NCBI RefSeq assembly: GCF_030852425.1
Contig: NZ_NSDM01000001.1
Span: 1,043,758 to 1,107,757, forward strand
Direction: 5' to 3'
DNA length: 64,000 nt
Source of the DNA: Saccharothrix longispora
Lineage (GTDB): Bacteria > Actinomycetota > Actinomycetes > Mycobacteriales > Pseudonocardiaceae
Part shown: piece after piece, positions 52,138 through 63,999 of the stretch
How the letters are laid out: each line of letters opens with the position of its first letter
Position numbering within the stretch: the stretch's first letter is position 1
Notes under the pieces: generated by a model
Told to the model about the DNA's origin: nothing
Databases searched by the model: none
The model's input: the letters and a program-made list of their open reading frames with translations, nothing else
Program-made: the position numbers and the translations under genes

Positions 52138-53589
52138 GTGGCGCAGACGGTGGTGTGGGGCACGGGTCGGGCCAGGGCCGTGCTGGCGACGACGATCCTC
52201 GGCTCGGGCCTGGCGATGCTCGACAGCACGATCGTCAACGTGGCCCTGCCGCACATCGGCGCCGAGCTGGGCTCGTCCGTCGCGGGCCTCCAGTGGGTGC
52301 TCGACGGCTACCTGCTGTCGCTGGCCGCGCTGGTCCTGGTCGCGGGCTCGCTGGGCGACCGCTACGGCCGCCGCCGCGTCTTCACCGCCGGCGTGCTCTG
52401 GTTCGGCGTCGCGTCCCTGCTCTGCGGGCTCGCCCCGACCACGGAACTGCTGGTCGTCGCCCGCGTCCTGCAGGGCGTCGGCGGCGCGCTGCTCACGCCG
52501 GGGTCGCTCGCGATCCTCCAGTCGGTGTTCACCCGGGCGGACCGGGCGAAGGCGATCGGCGCCTGGTCCGGCCTGTCCGGCGTGGCCGCGGCGGTCGGGC
52601 CGCTGGTCGGCGGCCTGCTGGTGCAGGCGTGGTCGTGGCGGCCGGCGTTCCTGGTCAACCTGCCGCTCGCCGCGGTGTGCGTGTGGCTGGCCCGCCGCCA
52701 CGTGCCGGAGTCACGGGACGAGGAATCATCCGATCACCCGAACATCGCCGACTCAGTCATCGGAGCACTGGGACTGACCGGGATCACCGCCGCACTGGTC
52801 GAGGCGCCGGTGCGCGGACCCGACGCCCTCGTCCTGTCCGCCGCGGTGGTCGGGGTGGCCGGCCTGGTGGCGTTCGTCGTCCGCCAGGTCCGCGGGCGCG
52901 ACCCGCTCGTCCCGCCCCATTTGTTCAGCGATCGAACATTCGTGCTGGCCAACGCCCTGACGTTCCTGGTCTACGCGGCCCTGACCGGCGTGACGGTGCT
53001 GATGGTGCTCCAGCTCCAGGTGTCGCTGCACTACACGCCCACGGCGGCGGGCCTGGCGGGCCTGCCCATCACGGCGATCATGCTGGTGCTGTCCGCGCGC
53101 GCCGGGAACCTCGCGCAGCGCATCGGCCCGAAGGCCCAACTCATCGGAGGACCGATCGTCATCGGCGTCGGCATGCTCATGCTGCGGTGGGCGGAGCCGG
53201 GCGCGTCGTACTGGACGGGCGTGCTGCCCGGTGTCGTCGTGTTCGGCCTGGGCCTGGCCGCGGTGGTGGCCCCGGTGACGGCGACCGCGCTGGCCGCCGC
53301 CCCGGACCGGTACGCGGGGGTCGCCTCGGGCGTGAACAACGCGGTCGCCCGCACCGGGGGCCTGGTCGCGGTGGCCGTGCTGCCGGCCGTCGCGGGGCTG
53401 AGCGGCGGCGCCTACGCCGACCCGACCGCCCTGACGGAGGGGTGGCGGACGGCGCTGCTGGTGTGCGCGGGCGCGGCCGTCGCCGGCGGTCTGCTCGCGC
53501 TCGGCGCCGACAACGGCGTGCTCGGCGCCGCCGCGACCCGCGACGACCCGGACCCGGCCGACTCACCCCCGACGCGGGTCGGCCCCTGA
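52138..53589 (+). CDS. MFS drug exporter, DHA2 (EmrB/QacA) family
   Basis: 483 aa with about 14 membrane helices. Motif A is GSLGDRYGRRRVF, the DHA2 start is GLAMLDSTIVNVALPHIGAE, and motif C is GVGGALLTPGSLAIL. Proton-driven export of drugs or metabolites. GTG start at 52138, 67 bp after dasR, so it may be in the same transcript. Its 3' end overlaps the convergent dehydratase gene by 27 bases. Confidence 0.9.
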   Translation: MAQTVVWGTGRARAVLATTILGSGLAMLDSTIVNVALPHIGAELGSSVAGLQWVLDGYLLSLAALVLVAGSLGDRYGRRRVFTAGVLWFGVASLLCGLAPTTELLVVARVLQGVGGALLTPGSLAILQSVFTRADRAKAIGAWSGLSGVAAAVGPLVGGLLVQAWSWRPAFLVNLPLAAVCVWLARRHVPESRDEESSDHPNIADSVIGALGLTGITAALVEAPVRGPDALVLSAAVVGVAGLVAFVVRQVRGRDPLVPPHLFSDRTFVLANALTFLVYAALTGVTVLMVLQLQVSLHYTPTAAGLAGLPITAIMLVLSARAGNLAQRIGPKAQLIGGPIVIGVGMLMLRWAEPGASYWTGVLPGVVVFGLGLAAVVAPVTATALAAAPDRYAGVASGVNNAVARTGGLVAVAVLPAVAGLSGGAYADPTALTEGWRTALLVCAGAAVAGGLLALGADNGVLGAAATRDDPDPADSPPTRVGP

Positions 53590-54543
53590 CGGCTCCCGCC
53601 GGACCAGCTCGGCGAACACCTCGGGGTCGACGTTCCCGCCGGACAGCACGACCGCCGTCGGACCCGCGGGCCGCTCCCGCAGCGCCGCCGCGAACGCCAC
53701 CGCGCCGCTGGGCTCCACGACCAGCCTGGCCTCCCGCGCCAGCCGGCCGACCGCCGCCGCGATCTCCTCCTCCGACACCGTCAGCAGGTCGTCCGCGTAC
53801 GCCCGGATGTGCGCGAACGTCAGCTCGGACGGCTCGGCCCGCAGGCCGTCGGCGATCGTCCGCGCCCGGTCCGCGGGGGACCACCGCACCAGCGAACCGG
53901 CCCGGAACGAGGCCGCCGCGTCACCGGCCAGCTCCGGCTCCACGCCGACGACGCGCGTGCCGGGCGACAGCGCCTTCACCGCGGTGGCCACCCCGGACAG
54001 CAGCCCGCCGCCGCTGACCGGCACCAGCACGGTCGCCACGTCCGGCAGGTCGGCCACCACCTCCAGGCCCACGGTGCCCTGCCCGGCGATGACGTCGGGG
54101 TGGTCGAACGGCGGGATCAGCGTCGCCCCGAGGGAAGCGACCAACTCGGCGGCCCGCGACTCCCGCAGCGCCATCGGCACCAGCACGACCTCCGCGCCGA
54201 GCGCCCGCGTCGCCTCCACCTTCACCCGCGGCGCCGTGTCGGGCACGACGATCGTCGCGGGCACCCCGAACCGCTTCGCCGCGTACGCCACGGCCTGCGC
54301 GTGGTTGCCGCTGGAGTAGGCGACGACGCCGCGCGCCCGCACGTCCTCGGGCAGCCGGGCCAGCGCGTGGTACGCGCCGCGGACCTTGAACGCGCCGACG
54401 GGCTGGAGGCTCTCCGGCTTGAGCCACAGCCCGCCGGTCCCGTCCCACCCCTCGTCGCCGAAGCGCAGCAGCGGGGTGCGCACGGCGGCGGGGGCGATCA
54501 GCCCGGCGGCGGAGCGGATGTCGGAGATCGTCACGAGTGCCAT
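53563..54543 (-). CDS. Threonine/serine dehydratase (fold-type II PLP enzyme)
   Basis: 326 aa from the ATG at 54543. PLP lysine Lys53 in PVGAFKVRGAYHA; AYSSGNHAQAVAYAAK; the phosphate-binding VPVSGGGLLSGVAT; VVLSGGNVD at the end. It lacks the C-terminal ACT regulatory domain of biosynthetic IlvA, so it is closer to catabolic TdcB-type threonine dehydratases or serine racemases. The last 27 bases are also coding for the convergent MFS gene. Confidence 0.88.
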   Translation of the reverse strand: MALVTISDIRSAAGLIAPAAVRTPLLRFGDEGWDGTGGLWLKPESLQPVGAFKVRGAYHALARLPEDVRARGVVAYSSGNHAQAVAYAAKRFGVPATIVVPDTAPRVKVEATRALGAEVVLVPMALRESRAAELVASLGATLIPPFDHPDVIAGQGTVGLEVVADLPDVATVLVPVSGGGLLSGVATAVKALSPGTRVVGVEPELAGDAAASFRAGSLVRWSPADRARTIADGLRAEPSELTFAHIRAYADDLLTVSEEEIAAAVGRLAREARLVVEPSGAVAFAAALRERPAGPTAVVLSGGNVDPEVFAELVRREPSGADPRRG

Positions 54544-54908
54544 GTGGCGATCCTCGCTCGGGATCGGTCCAGTGCGGCGCGCCGGGTCCCCCCACCGGCC
54601 CGGGCCCGTTGATTCGATACCCGGTCGAACGCGGAAACTCCTGCGGTCCCGCTCGCCTGGCCCAGCAGCTTTCACACGTCCGAGGCGGAAATCGCCGAAT
54701 CACTTACATCTGGCAAAACCGCCCGAATCGGTGATCGAATAACTACCTTGAGTGAGAGTTAACTGTCAAACGCTACACAGCGCAGTTGATTTGACGTGGG
54801 CTGTGACACACTTTCGCCTCAGATGGCCTGAACCGTCATAGGTAACAGGGTCATAACGTAGCTCGAACGGGTGACTACTGGCCGGTACAGGCCGGGGAGG
54901 AGGGCCTG
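54544..54908. promoter_or_regulatory. Promoter region upstream of the S1 protease
   Basis: 365 bases without a confirmed gene. Positions 54700-54870 are AT-richer than the surroundings. They contain short inverted repeats, GTCAAA (54763) with TTTGAC (54790), and CGCT-ACAC-AGCG (about 54770-54781), plus TTGACG near 54791 as a possible -35. Probably divergent promoters for the dehydratase (minus) and for the sORF/protease transcript (plus), with operator-like structure. Confidence 0.4.
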
Positions 54909-55031
54909 ATGCGGACGCGCGGAGGCCCGTTCACGACGTTCGGTGCGACTTCGGAGACCGGCCCGACACCCGGGACGGGAAATGGAGGGGTGGGGCGACC
55001 CCTGCCGCCGCCCCACCACCCGTCCCCCTAG
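54909..55031 (+). CDS. Possible 40-aa leader ORF upstream of the protease
   Basis: ATG at 54909 preceded by an unusually strong ribosome site (GGGGAGGAGGG, 5 nt before the ATG), stop TAG at 55029. The peptide begins MRTRGGPFTTFGATSETGPT and ends in a proline/histidine-rich PLPPPHHPSP. Third codon positions are mostly G or C. There is no signal peptide. The ribosome site is the best evidence that it is translated. It could be a leader peptide for the hairpins at 54972-55068, since a strong hairpin lies inside its 3' half. It may also be a chance frame. Confidence 0.4.
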   Translation: MRTRGGPFTTFGATSETGPTPGTGNGGVGRPLPPPHHPSP

Positions 55032-55068
55032 AGCCCCCGAGAGCGGTCCCTGCAACCAGGCTCTCGGG
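54972..55068 (+). promoter_or_regulatory. Two tandem hairpins in the protease mRNA leader
   Basis: Hairpin 1: outer stem GGGACGGG (54972-54979)/CCCGTCCC (55019-55026) and inner stem GGTGGGGCG (54989-54997)/CGCCCCACC (55009-55017). Hairpin 2: CCCGAGAGC (55036-55044)/GCTCTCGGG (55060-55068). They lie between the 40-codon ORF and the protease start (55101). The arrangement resembles an attenuator or an mRNA-stabilising leader. Confidence 0.55.
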
Positions 55069-55100
55069 TTCCCTGCACCCGAAGATGAGGGAGACGCCTA

Positions 55101-56264
55101 ATGAACCGCACGAGTGCGGCCCGCCTTGCCGCGGCTGCCTTGCTCGCCGCCGGCGCAGCTACAGCACTAAGCGTACCGGCGATTGCGGACACCGCCGCAC
55201 CGTATGGCGGAAGCTCCTCCGACACGGAGAGCTACCCCGCCGAGTTGCTCCAAGCGGCGCAACGCGACCTCGGCCTGACCGCCGAACAGGTCACCGCCCG
55301 TCTGGCGAGCGACTCCCGCTCCGGTGAGCTGGAGTCCTCCGCCAAGGCGGCCGTGGGCGCCGCCTACGCGGGTTCCTGGATCAACGCCGCGACGGGCAAG
55401 CTCGTCGTCGCGGTGACCGACGCGGCCAAGGTGGACGCGGCCCGCGCCGCGGGCGCCGACGCCAGGTTCGTCGCCTTCTCGCACCAGCAGCTCACCTCCG
55501 CCAAGTCGTCGATCGACGGCATGGCCGCCCCGAAGTCGATCACCGGCTGGCGGGTGGACGAGCAGACCAACTCGGTCGTCGTCGAGGTGAACCGGCACCA
55601 GCGCGACGCCGCGGCCGACGCGTTCGTCGCGTCCGCCAGGTCGCTCAGCCCGTCGGTGCGGGTCGTCGAGGTCGACGAGTCCCCGACCACCCTGTACGAC
55701 ACCCGCGGTGGTGACGCCTACTACATCGGCAGCGGCCGGTGCTCGGTGGGCTTCGCCGTCTCGGGCGGCTTCGTGACCGCCGGCCACTGCGGCCGCACGG
55801 GCGCCGCGACGACCGGCTACAACCGCGTCTCGCAGGGCACGTTCGCGGGTTCCTCGTTCCCCGGCAACGACTACGCCTGGGTGCGCACGAACTCCAACTG
55901 GACGTCCCGCCCGTGGGTCAACCGCTACAACGGCTCCAACGTCACCGTGACCGGCTCCACGTCGGCGGCGGTCGGCGCGGCGATCTGCCGCTCCGGCTCC
56001 ACCACCGGCTGGCGCTGCGGCACCGTCCAGGCCAAGAACTCGACGGTGAACTACCCGCAGGGCACGGTGTCGGGCCTGACCCGCACGAACGCCTGCGCCG
56101 AGCCCGGTGACTCGGGTGGTTCGTGGGTGGCGGGCTCCGGCTACAGCCAGGCCCAGGGCGTGACCTCCGGCGGTTCGGGCAACTGCTCCTCCGGCGGCAC
56201 GACCTACTTCCAGCCGGTCGGCGAGATCCTCAGCGCCTACGGCCTGAGCCTGACCCGCGGCTAG
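55101..56264 (+). CDS. Secreted S1 serine protease (streptogrisin/alpha-lytic type)
   Basis: 387-aa preproprotein. Signal peptide about 1-29 (LSVPAIADTAA), alpha-lytic-type prodomain about 45-195 (folding chaperone), then the chymotrypsin-fold protease from about 200. Catalytic triad His229 (TAGHCGRTG), Asp257 (GNDYAWVR) and Ser338 (GDSGGSWV). Three disulfides typical of streptogrisins are likely: Cys214-230, Cys296-306 and Cys332-362. No chitin-binding domain follows. ATG at 55101 with GAGGGAGA upstream. Extracellular protein degradation. Confidence 0.95.
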   Translation: MNRTSAARLAAAALLAAGAATALSVPAIADTAAPYGGSSSDTESYPAELLQAAQRDLGLTAEQVTARLASDSRSGELESSAKAAVGAAYAGSWINAATGKLVVAVTDAAKVDAARAAGADARFVAFSHQQLTSAKSSIDGMAAPKSITGWRVDEQTNSVVVEVNRHQRDAAADAFVASARSLSPSVRVVEVDESPTTLYDTRGGDAYYIGSGRCSVGFAVSGGFVTAGHCGRTGAATTGYNRVSQGTFAGSSFPGNDYAWVRTNSNWTSRPWVNRYNGSNVTVTGSTSAAVGAAICRSGSTTGWRCGTVQAKNSTVNYPQGTVSGLTRTNACAEPGDSGGSWVAGSGYSQAQGVTSGGSGNCSSGGTTYFQPVGEILSAYGLSLTRG

Positions 56265-56322
56265 AGCGGCACACCGGTACGCGGTCGTCGCCCCCTGCAA
56301 GGACCGCGCACCGATCGAACGA

Positions 56323-56356
56323 GGACACCCCCCGGACACCGGTCCGGGGGGTGTCC
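56323..56356 (+). terminator. Protease terminator
   Basis: A perfect 15-bp stem, GGACACCCCCCGGAC (56323-56337) and its complement (56342-56356), with the 4-base loop ACCG, followed by CCCTTCC. Lies between convergent protease and thiE genes. Confidence 0.85.
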
Positions 56357-56394
56357 CCCTTCCCCACGACCACCGGCGCCGACGCCCCACCGGG

Positions 56395-57057
56395 TCACGC
56401 CGGCGGCGTGCCGCCCAACCGCACCGTCAACCAGGCCGCGGCCTCGCGCGGGTCCTCGGCCTCGGTGACGGCGCGCACCACCACGACCCGCTCGGCGCCC
56501 GCCGCCAGCACCTCGGGCAGCCGCGCCCGGTCGATGCCGCCGATGGCGAACCACGGCCTCCCCGCGCCCCCCGTCGCGGCCGTGGCGCGCACCAGGTCCA
56601 GCCCCGGCGCGGGCCGGCCCGGCTTGGTCGGCGTCGGCCAGCACGGCCCCGTGCAGAAGTAGTCCACGCCCGGCTCGACGGCCGCCGCGCGCGCCTGCGC
56701 CACGTCGTGCGTGGAGCGGCCGATCACCACGTCCTCGCCCACGACCCGGCGGGCGAGCGGCACCGGCAGGTCGTCCTGGCCCAGGTGCAGCACGTCGGCG
56801 TCCACGGCCAGCGCCACGTCGGCGCGGTCGTTCACCGCGAGCAGCGCGCCGTGCCGGGCGCACGCCTCCGCCAGCACCTCCAGCGCCGCGATCTCCCGCT
56901 TCGCCTCGATCCCCTTGTCCCGCAGCTGGACCACGTCCACGCCGCCCGCGAGCGCCGCGTCGGCGAACTCCGCGAGGTCCGGCCGGTCGGGGGTGCAGAG
57001 GTAGAGCCGTGCGTCGGCGAGCCGCCGCCTGATCCGCGTTCCGTCGAGTCCTGGCAC
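56395..57057 (-). CDS. thiE: Thiamine-phosphate synthase
   Basis: 220 aa. ThiE joins the thiazole and pyrimidine phosphates to thiamine phosphate. Motifs: [38 protein letters not shown], the HET-P/thiazole site [20 protein letters not shown] and FAIGGID. GTG start at 57057, 6 nt after a TACCGT -10 box, so the mRNA is leaderless and lacks the TPP riboswitch found before thiO and thiC. Confidence 0.94.
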   Translation of the reverse strand: MPGLDGTRIRRRLADARLYLCTPDRPDLAEFADAALAGGVDVVQLRDKGIEAKREIAALEVLAEACARHGALLAVNDRADVALAVDADVLHLGQDDLPVPLARRVVGEDVVIGRSTHDVAQARAAAVEPGVDYFCTGPCWPTPTKPGRPAPGLDLVRATAATGGAGRPWFAIGGIDRARLPEVLAAGAERVVVVRAVTEAEDPREAAAWLTVRLGGTPPA

Positions 57058-57063
57058 GGCCGC

Positions 57064-57069
57064 ACGGTA
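57064..57069 (-). promoter_or_regulatory. Leaderless-type -10 box of thiE
   Basis: TACCGT on the minus strand (57069 to 57064), 6 nt before the thiE GTG. No room for a riboswitch or a ribosome site. Confidence 0.5.
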
Positions 57070-57091
57070 ACCGCCGCGTCGTCGCGTGCGC

Positions 57092-57097
57092 TACGGT
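57092..57097 (+). promoter_or_regulatory. Possible -10 box of the thiO-thiS-thiG operon
   Basis: TACGGT, a TANNNT match 11-16 nt before the first bases of the TPP aptamer. The -35 is not recognised. Confidence 0.35.
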
Positions 57098-57107
57098 GGA
57101 CGCGGTC

Positions 57108-57197
57108 CGCACGGGAGCCCGGAGGACACCGGGCTGAGAGGGAGCGTGGTCCGCTCCGACCGTCGAACCTGATCCGGGTCATGCCGGCGCAGGGAGC
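57108..57197 (+). promoter_or_regulatory. TPP riboswitch (THI element) of thiO-thiS-thiG
   Basis: All conserved pieces of the thiamine-pyrophosphate aptamer are present: ACGGGAGCCC at 57111, the pyrimidine-sensor segment GGGCTGAGAGGGAG near 57131, then ACCGTCGAACCTGATCCGGG and TCATGCCGGCGCAGGGAGCG closing the structure at 57199. The terminal AGGGAG is also the only ribosome site for the GTG start at 57198, so TPP binding would hide it and block translation. Confidence 0.95.
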
Positions 57198-58198
57198 GTG
57201 AGTGCCTTGGTCCAACGGGTGACCGTCGTCGGCGGCGGTGTCATCGGCCTGTCCGCCGCCTGGTTCGCGGCACGCGACGGCCACGCCGTCGCGGTCGTCG
57301 ACCGCCCCTCGCCGCACGGCGGCTCCTGGGTGGCGGGCGGCATGCTCGCGCCGATCACCGAGGCGTGGCCCGGCGACGAGGACGTGCTGCGCCTGGGCGT
57401 CGAGTCCCTGGCCCTGTGGCCGGGGTTCGCCCGCGACCTGGGCGTGGACCTCAGCCCCGTCGGCACCCTCCAGGTGGCCGTGGACCGCGCCGACGTCGAG
57501 GTCCTCGACCAGCTGTGCGCCCACCTCGCCGGCCTGGGCCGCACCTCGACCCGCCTGAGCACCCGCGAGCTCCGCGCCCTCGAACCCGGCCTGGGCAACG
57601 TCCGGGGCGGGCTGTCCGTGCCGGGCGACCTGGCCGTGGACAACCGGGCCCTGCTGCGGGCGCTGCGCGACGCCTGCGCCGCCGCCGGGGTGCGGTTCAC
57701 CGACGCCCGGGAGCCCGCCGACGTGACCGTCATCGCGGCCGGCGCGTGGAGCCGCGACCTGCACCCCGCGCTGCGCACCGTGATCCGGCCCGTGAAGGGC
57801 GAGATCCTGCGCCTGGAGGCGCGTCCCGGCGCACTGCCCCCGCCACGGCACACGATCCGCGCCCACGTCTCCGGCCGCCCCGTCTACCTGGTGCCCCGCA
57901 CCGGAGGGTTCGTCCTCGGCGCCACCCAGTACGAGGCCGGTTTCGACGGCGCCGTCACCGCGGGCGGCGTGCGCGACCTGCTGCGCGACGCCGAGGTCGT
58001 GTGGCCGGGCGTCGCCGAGTACGCGCTGGTCGAGATCGCCGCCGGGTTCCGCGCGGGCAGCCCCGACAACGCGCCCGTCGTGGACTGGCTCGAACCCGGG
58101 GTGCTGGCCGCGACCGGTCACCACCGCAACGGACTGCTGCTCGCGCCCGTCACGGCGCGGCGCGTGCTCACCCTGCTCCGCGAGGGAGGAAACGGCTG

Positions 58199-58199
<1 letters not shown>
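57198..58199 (+). CDS. thiO: Glycine oxidase ThiO
   Basis: 333-aa FAD-dependent enzyme that oxidises glycine to the imine used for the thiazole ring. Rossmann motif VTVVGGGVIGLSAAWFAA; GGSWVAGGMLAPITEA; the C-terminal FAD motif TGHHRNGLLLAPVTARRV. GTG start inside the last helix of the TPP aptamer. The stop overlaps thiS (TGATG). Confidence 0.93.
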
Positions 58200-59168
<969 letters not shown>

Positions 59169-59249
59169 GCAGGTCTCAGCGGTAGGACGATTGCGCGGCA
59201 CGGCATGATGGATGACCACCGTGTCCGTCTGCCCGAGGAGGAACGTGCC

Positions 59250-59690
59250 GTGACGGCCGACCAGGTCGACCCGGTGGAGGACGCCACCGCCCGGCTCTTC
59301 CTCGCCATCGGCAGGCTCTCCCGGCTGCTGCGCCGCACCGGGTCCCCGGGGCTGGGGCCCGGGGCGGTGTCCGCGCTCGCCACGCTGACGCGCTGCGGCC
59401 CCATGCGGCTCGGCGACCTGGCCGCGAAGGAGGGCGTCGCCCCGCCGACGCTGTCCCGCATCGTCGCCGCCCTGGTGGAAGCGGGCTACGTGAAGCGCGA
59501 CCCCGACCCGCAGGACGGCCGCGCCTGGCTCGCCACCCCCACCCCGGAGGGCGAGACGATGGTGTCCGGCGTCCGCTCCGCGCGGGTCCGCGAGCTCCAG
59601 CGCAGGATCGAGGAGCTCACGCCCGAGCACCGCGACGCGCTGCTCGACGCCCTGCCCGCGCTGGAGGTGCTGGTCGGCGAGGTCAGCTGA
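59250..59690 (+). CDS. MarR family transcriptional regulator
   Basis: 146 aa from the GTG at 59250, chosen because GAGGAGG lies 8 nt upstream; an ATG 45 bases earlier is in frame but has no such site. Winged-helix core: RLGDLAAKEGVAPPTLSRIV, AALVEAGYVKRDPDPQDGRA. The DPQDGR wing is typical of MarR. Ligand and target unknown. Convergent with the broken methyltransferase. Confidence 0.88.
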   Translation: MTADQVDPVEDATARLFLAIGRLSRLLRRTGSPGLGPGAVSALATLTRCGPMRLGDLAAKEGVAPPTLSRIVAALVEAGYVKRDPDPQDGRAWLATPTPEGETMVSGVRSARVRELQRRIEELTPEHRDALLDALPALEVLVGEVS

Positions 59691-59723
59691 CCCCGCGCGC
59701 CCCGCGCGGCACCGACACGGGCA

Positions 59724-60448
59724 TCAGCGCGACGTCCGGAGTTCCACGCTGCGCGGGGCGTCCACGCAGGTCAGACCCGGCGCCCACGCCTCGACCACGG
59801 CCGGGTCGTCCAGGCCCCGGCGCAGCACCGCCCCCGCCCGCCGCACGGCGGGCGCGAACCCCTGCAACCTGATCCCGAACGACCCGTACGCGTCGAACAG
59901 CAGCTCGCCGCCGGTGAACCGGTCCACGACCCGCCGCACCGGCCCGCGCACGTCCTCCTCGGTGAGGTACACGGTCAGGCCCTCGGCGACGACCACCACC
60001 GGCCGGTCGGCGGGCACCTCGTCCAGCCACCCCGCCGACGTGACGGAGGCGTGCACCAGCCGAGCCGGTAGTCGCCGGGCGGCGCGGGCAGCAGCCGCTC
60101 CCGCAGCGCCGCCACCTCGGGCAGCTCCACGTCCACCCGCCGCACGCCCCCGCCGAACGCCACCCGCCGCGCCCGCGTGTCCAACCCGCATGCCAGGTGC
60201 AGCACGGTCGCCGACGGGTGCGCCGCCAGGAACTCGCGCGTCCACCCGTCGAGCAGCTTGGCGCGCATCGCGACCCCGGCGGCCGTGCCCGCGTTGATGC
60301 CGGTCCGCCCGAAGGCGTACTCGATGCGCCCGACGGCCTCCAGGGCCGCCGCGTCGCCCAGGACGGGACGTGCCGCGCGGGCGTCGAGCGCCCGCGCGTA
60401 CAACGTCGCCGGCATGGTCTCGGGGGCGCCGGTCAGGTCGACCTCCAC
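59724..60448 (-). pseudogene. LCMT-family SAM methyltransferase broken by a 5-bp duplication
   Basis: The first part, from the ATG/GTG at 60448, reads MEVDLTGAPETMPATLYARA through ATVLHLACGLDTRARRVAFG (SAM-binding motif) to PPGDYRL. The rest continues in another frame: VHASVTSAGWLDEVPADRPV, then VVVAEGLTVYLTEEDVR and the family's C-terminus up to the stop at 59724. At the join, AGCCG occurs twice in tandem on the plus strand (60058-60062 and 60063-60067). Removing one copy gives an uninterrupted protein of the leucine carboxyl methyltransferase (PPM1) family. It lies 10 bp downstream of thiD. A sequencing error or a switchable locus is possible. Confidence 0.85.
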
Positions 60449-60458
60449 CCCCCTGACG

Positions 60459-63050
<2,592 letters not shown>

Positions 63051-63127
63051 TTGAGTTGTCCGCCCGACCATAGCCACGCCCCGACGCCGGTGCCAAGGTG
63101 CGGATGCCAAGGACCACCGTTTGCGCG

Positions 63128-63133
63128 TACCTT
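63128..63133 (+). promoter_or_regulatory. Leaderless-type -10 box of the zinc-ribbon gene
   Basis: TACCTT, 6 nt before the GTG at 63140, with no Shine-Dalgarno sequence in the gap. Confidence 0.4.
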
Positions 63134-63139
63134 GCACGC

Positions 63140-63880
63140 GTGGCTGATCACCAGCCGTTCCCGCCCGGCGCGCGGCGCGTGGCACGCCCCGCCGCCGTCT
63201 CGCCGTGCCCGTCGTGCGGCGACCTCGCGGGACGCGGCTACCCCACCTGCCGCTTCTGCGCCGAACTCGTGGACCAGTACTGGCTGCTCGACTGGCAGGA
63301 GCTGCTCGCCGCCGAGCAGCTCGCCGAGGGCGGCGCGGGCGAGCGCGAACTCGCCGAACTCGTCCTCGCCGACCAGGTCGGGCGCCACCCGTGGACCTGC
63401 ACCGACTGGGCGATGACCCTGGTCAGCTGCTCCCAGTGCGGCGAGGAACTGGCCACCGGCCCCGTCGACTGCGTCCGCTGCGCCATGGCCGACGGCCTGC
63501 GCTGGTCCTGGGACCACGGCGGCCACCCCACCTCCATCACGGCGGGCGAGCACGCCCTCCGCGTGGCCAGGGCGGCCCTCCGCGCACCCCACCGGCGACG
63601 CGGGCCCGTCGTGCTCGGCTGGCGCCTGCTGATGCCGTTCCTGCTGGTCGGGGAACTGCCGACGGTCGGTCAGGTGCGGCGCGTCCGGGCGGCCGTCCTC
63701 GCCGGCGCGTACGCCGAGCTGGCCGCCTGCACCAGCCACGGCGACCTCACCGGGTACCCGGAGCTGCCGTGGCGCCGCCCCGAGCGCCCGCCGCGCGCCG
63801 AGCACCAGGCGAAGCCCCCGCGCGACCGGGCGGCCGACGCGCTCCCGGACCCGGTCGAGCCCGCGGCCGACCCGGTCTAG
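63140..63880 (+). CDS. Double zinc-ribbon protein of unknown function
   Basis: 246 aa. Two matching four-cysteine ribbons: Cys23, 26, 37, 40 ([18 protein letters not shown]) and Cys97, 100, 111, 114 ([20 protein letters not shown]), both CX2C-X10-CX2C. Between them is a tryptophan-rich helical stretch ([20 protein letters not shown]), and a second RWSWDH follows ribbon 2. Residues about 155-174 are hydrophobic; the C-terminus is basic and proline-rich. I recognise no family. GTG at 63140 follows a TACCTT box by 6 nt, so it is probably leaderless. Divergent from thiC. Confidence 0.75.
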   Translation: MADHQPFPPGARRVARPAAVSPCPSCGDLAGRGYPTCRFCAELVDQYWLLDWQELLAAEQLAEGGAGERELAELVLADQVGRHPWTCTDWAMTLVSCSQCGEELATGPVDCVRCAMADGLRWSWDHGGHPTSITAGEHALRVARAALRAPHRRRGPVVLGWRLLMPFLLVGELPTVGQVRRVRAAVLAGAYAELAACTSHGDLTGYPELPWRRPERPPRAEHQAKPPRDRAADALPDPVEPAADPV

Positions 63881-63941
63881 CTGTACTGCCCTGGGAGGTT
63901 GTGGGCGGTCCGACACGTAGTCGGATGATGTTGGAATGAGG

Positions 63942-63999
63942 GAGGGCCTCCGGGTTCGGTGTGGATTGCGACGTCTACACCAAACCGACGGAGGCCCTC
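63942..63999. other. Long imperfect hairpin at the window edge, possible IS boundary
   Basis: GAGGGCCTCCG at 63942-63952 and CGGAGGCCCTC at 63989-63999 are perfect complements, and the next bases (GGTTCGGTGTGGA against TCTACACCAAACCGA) continue the pairing with a few mismatches, giving a stem of about 24 bp around TTGCGACG. A smaller hairpin (TCCGAC/GTCGGA, about 63909-63925) precedes it. From memory, similar hairpins stand just before transposase genes of some actinomycete insertion sequences, but no transposase is inside the window. It could equally be a terminator. Confidence 0.45.

Noticed and set aside
60008..60100. Programmed ribosomal frameshift in the methyltransferase
   Set aside because: There is no slippery heptamer or downstream structure. 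A tandem 5-bp duplication explains the break better.
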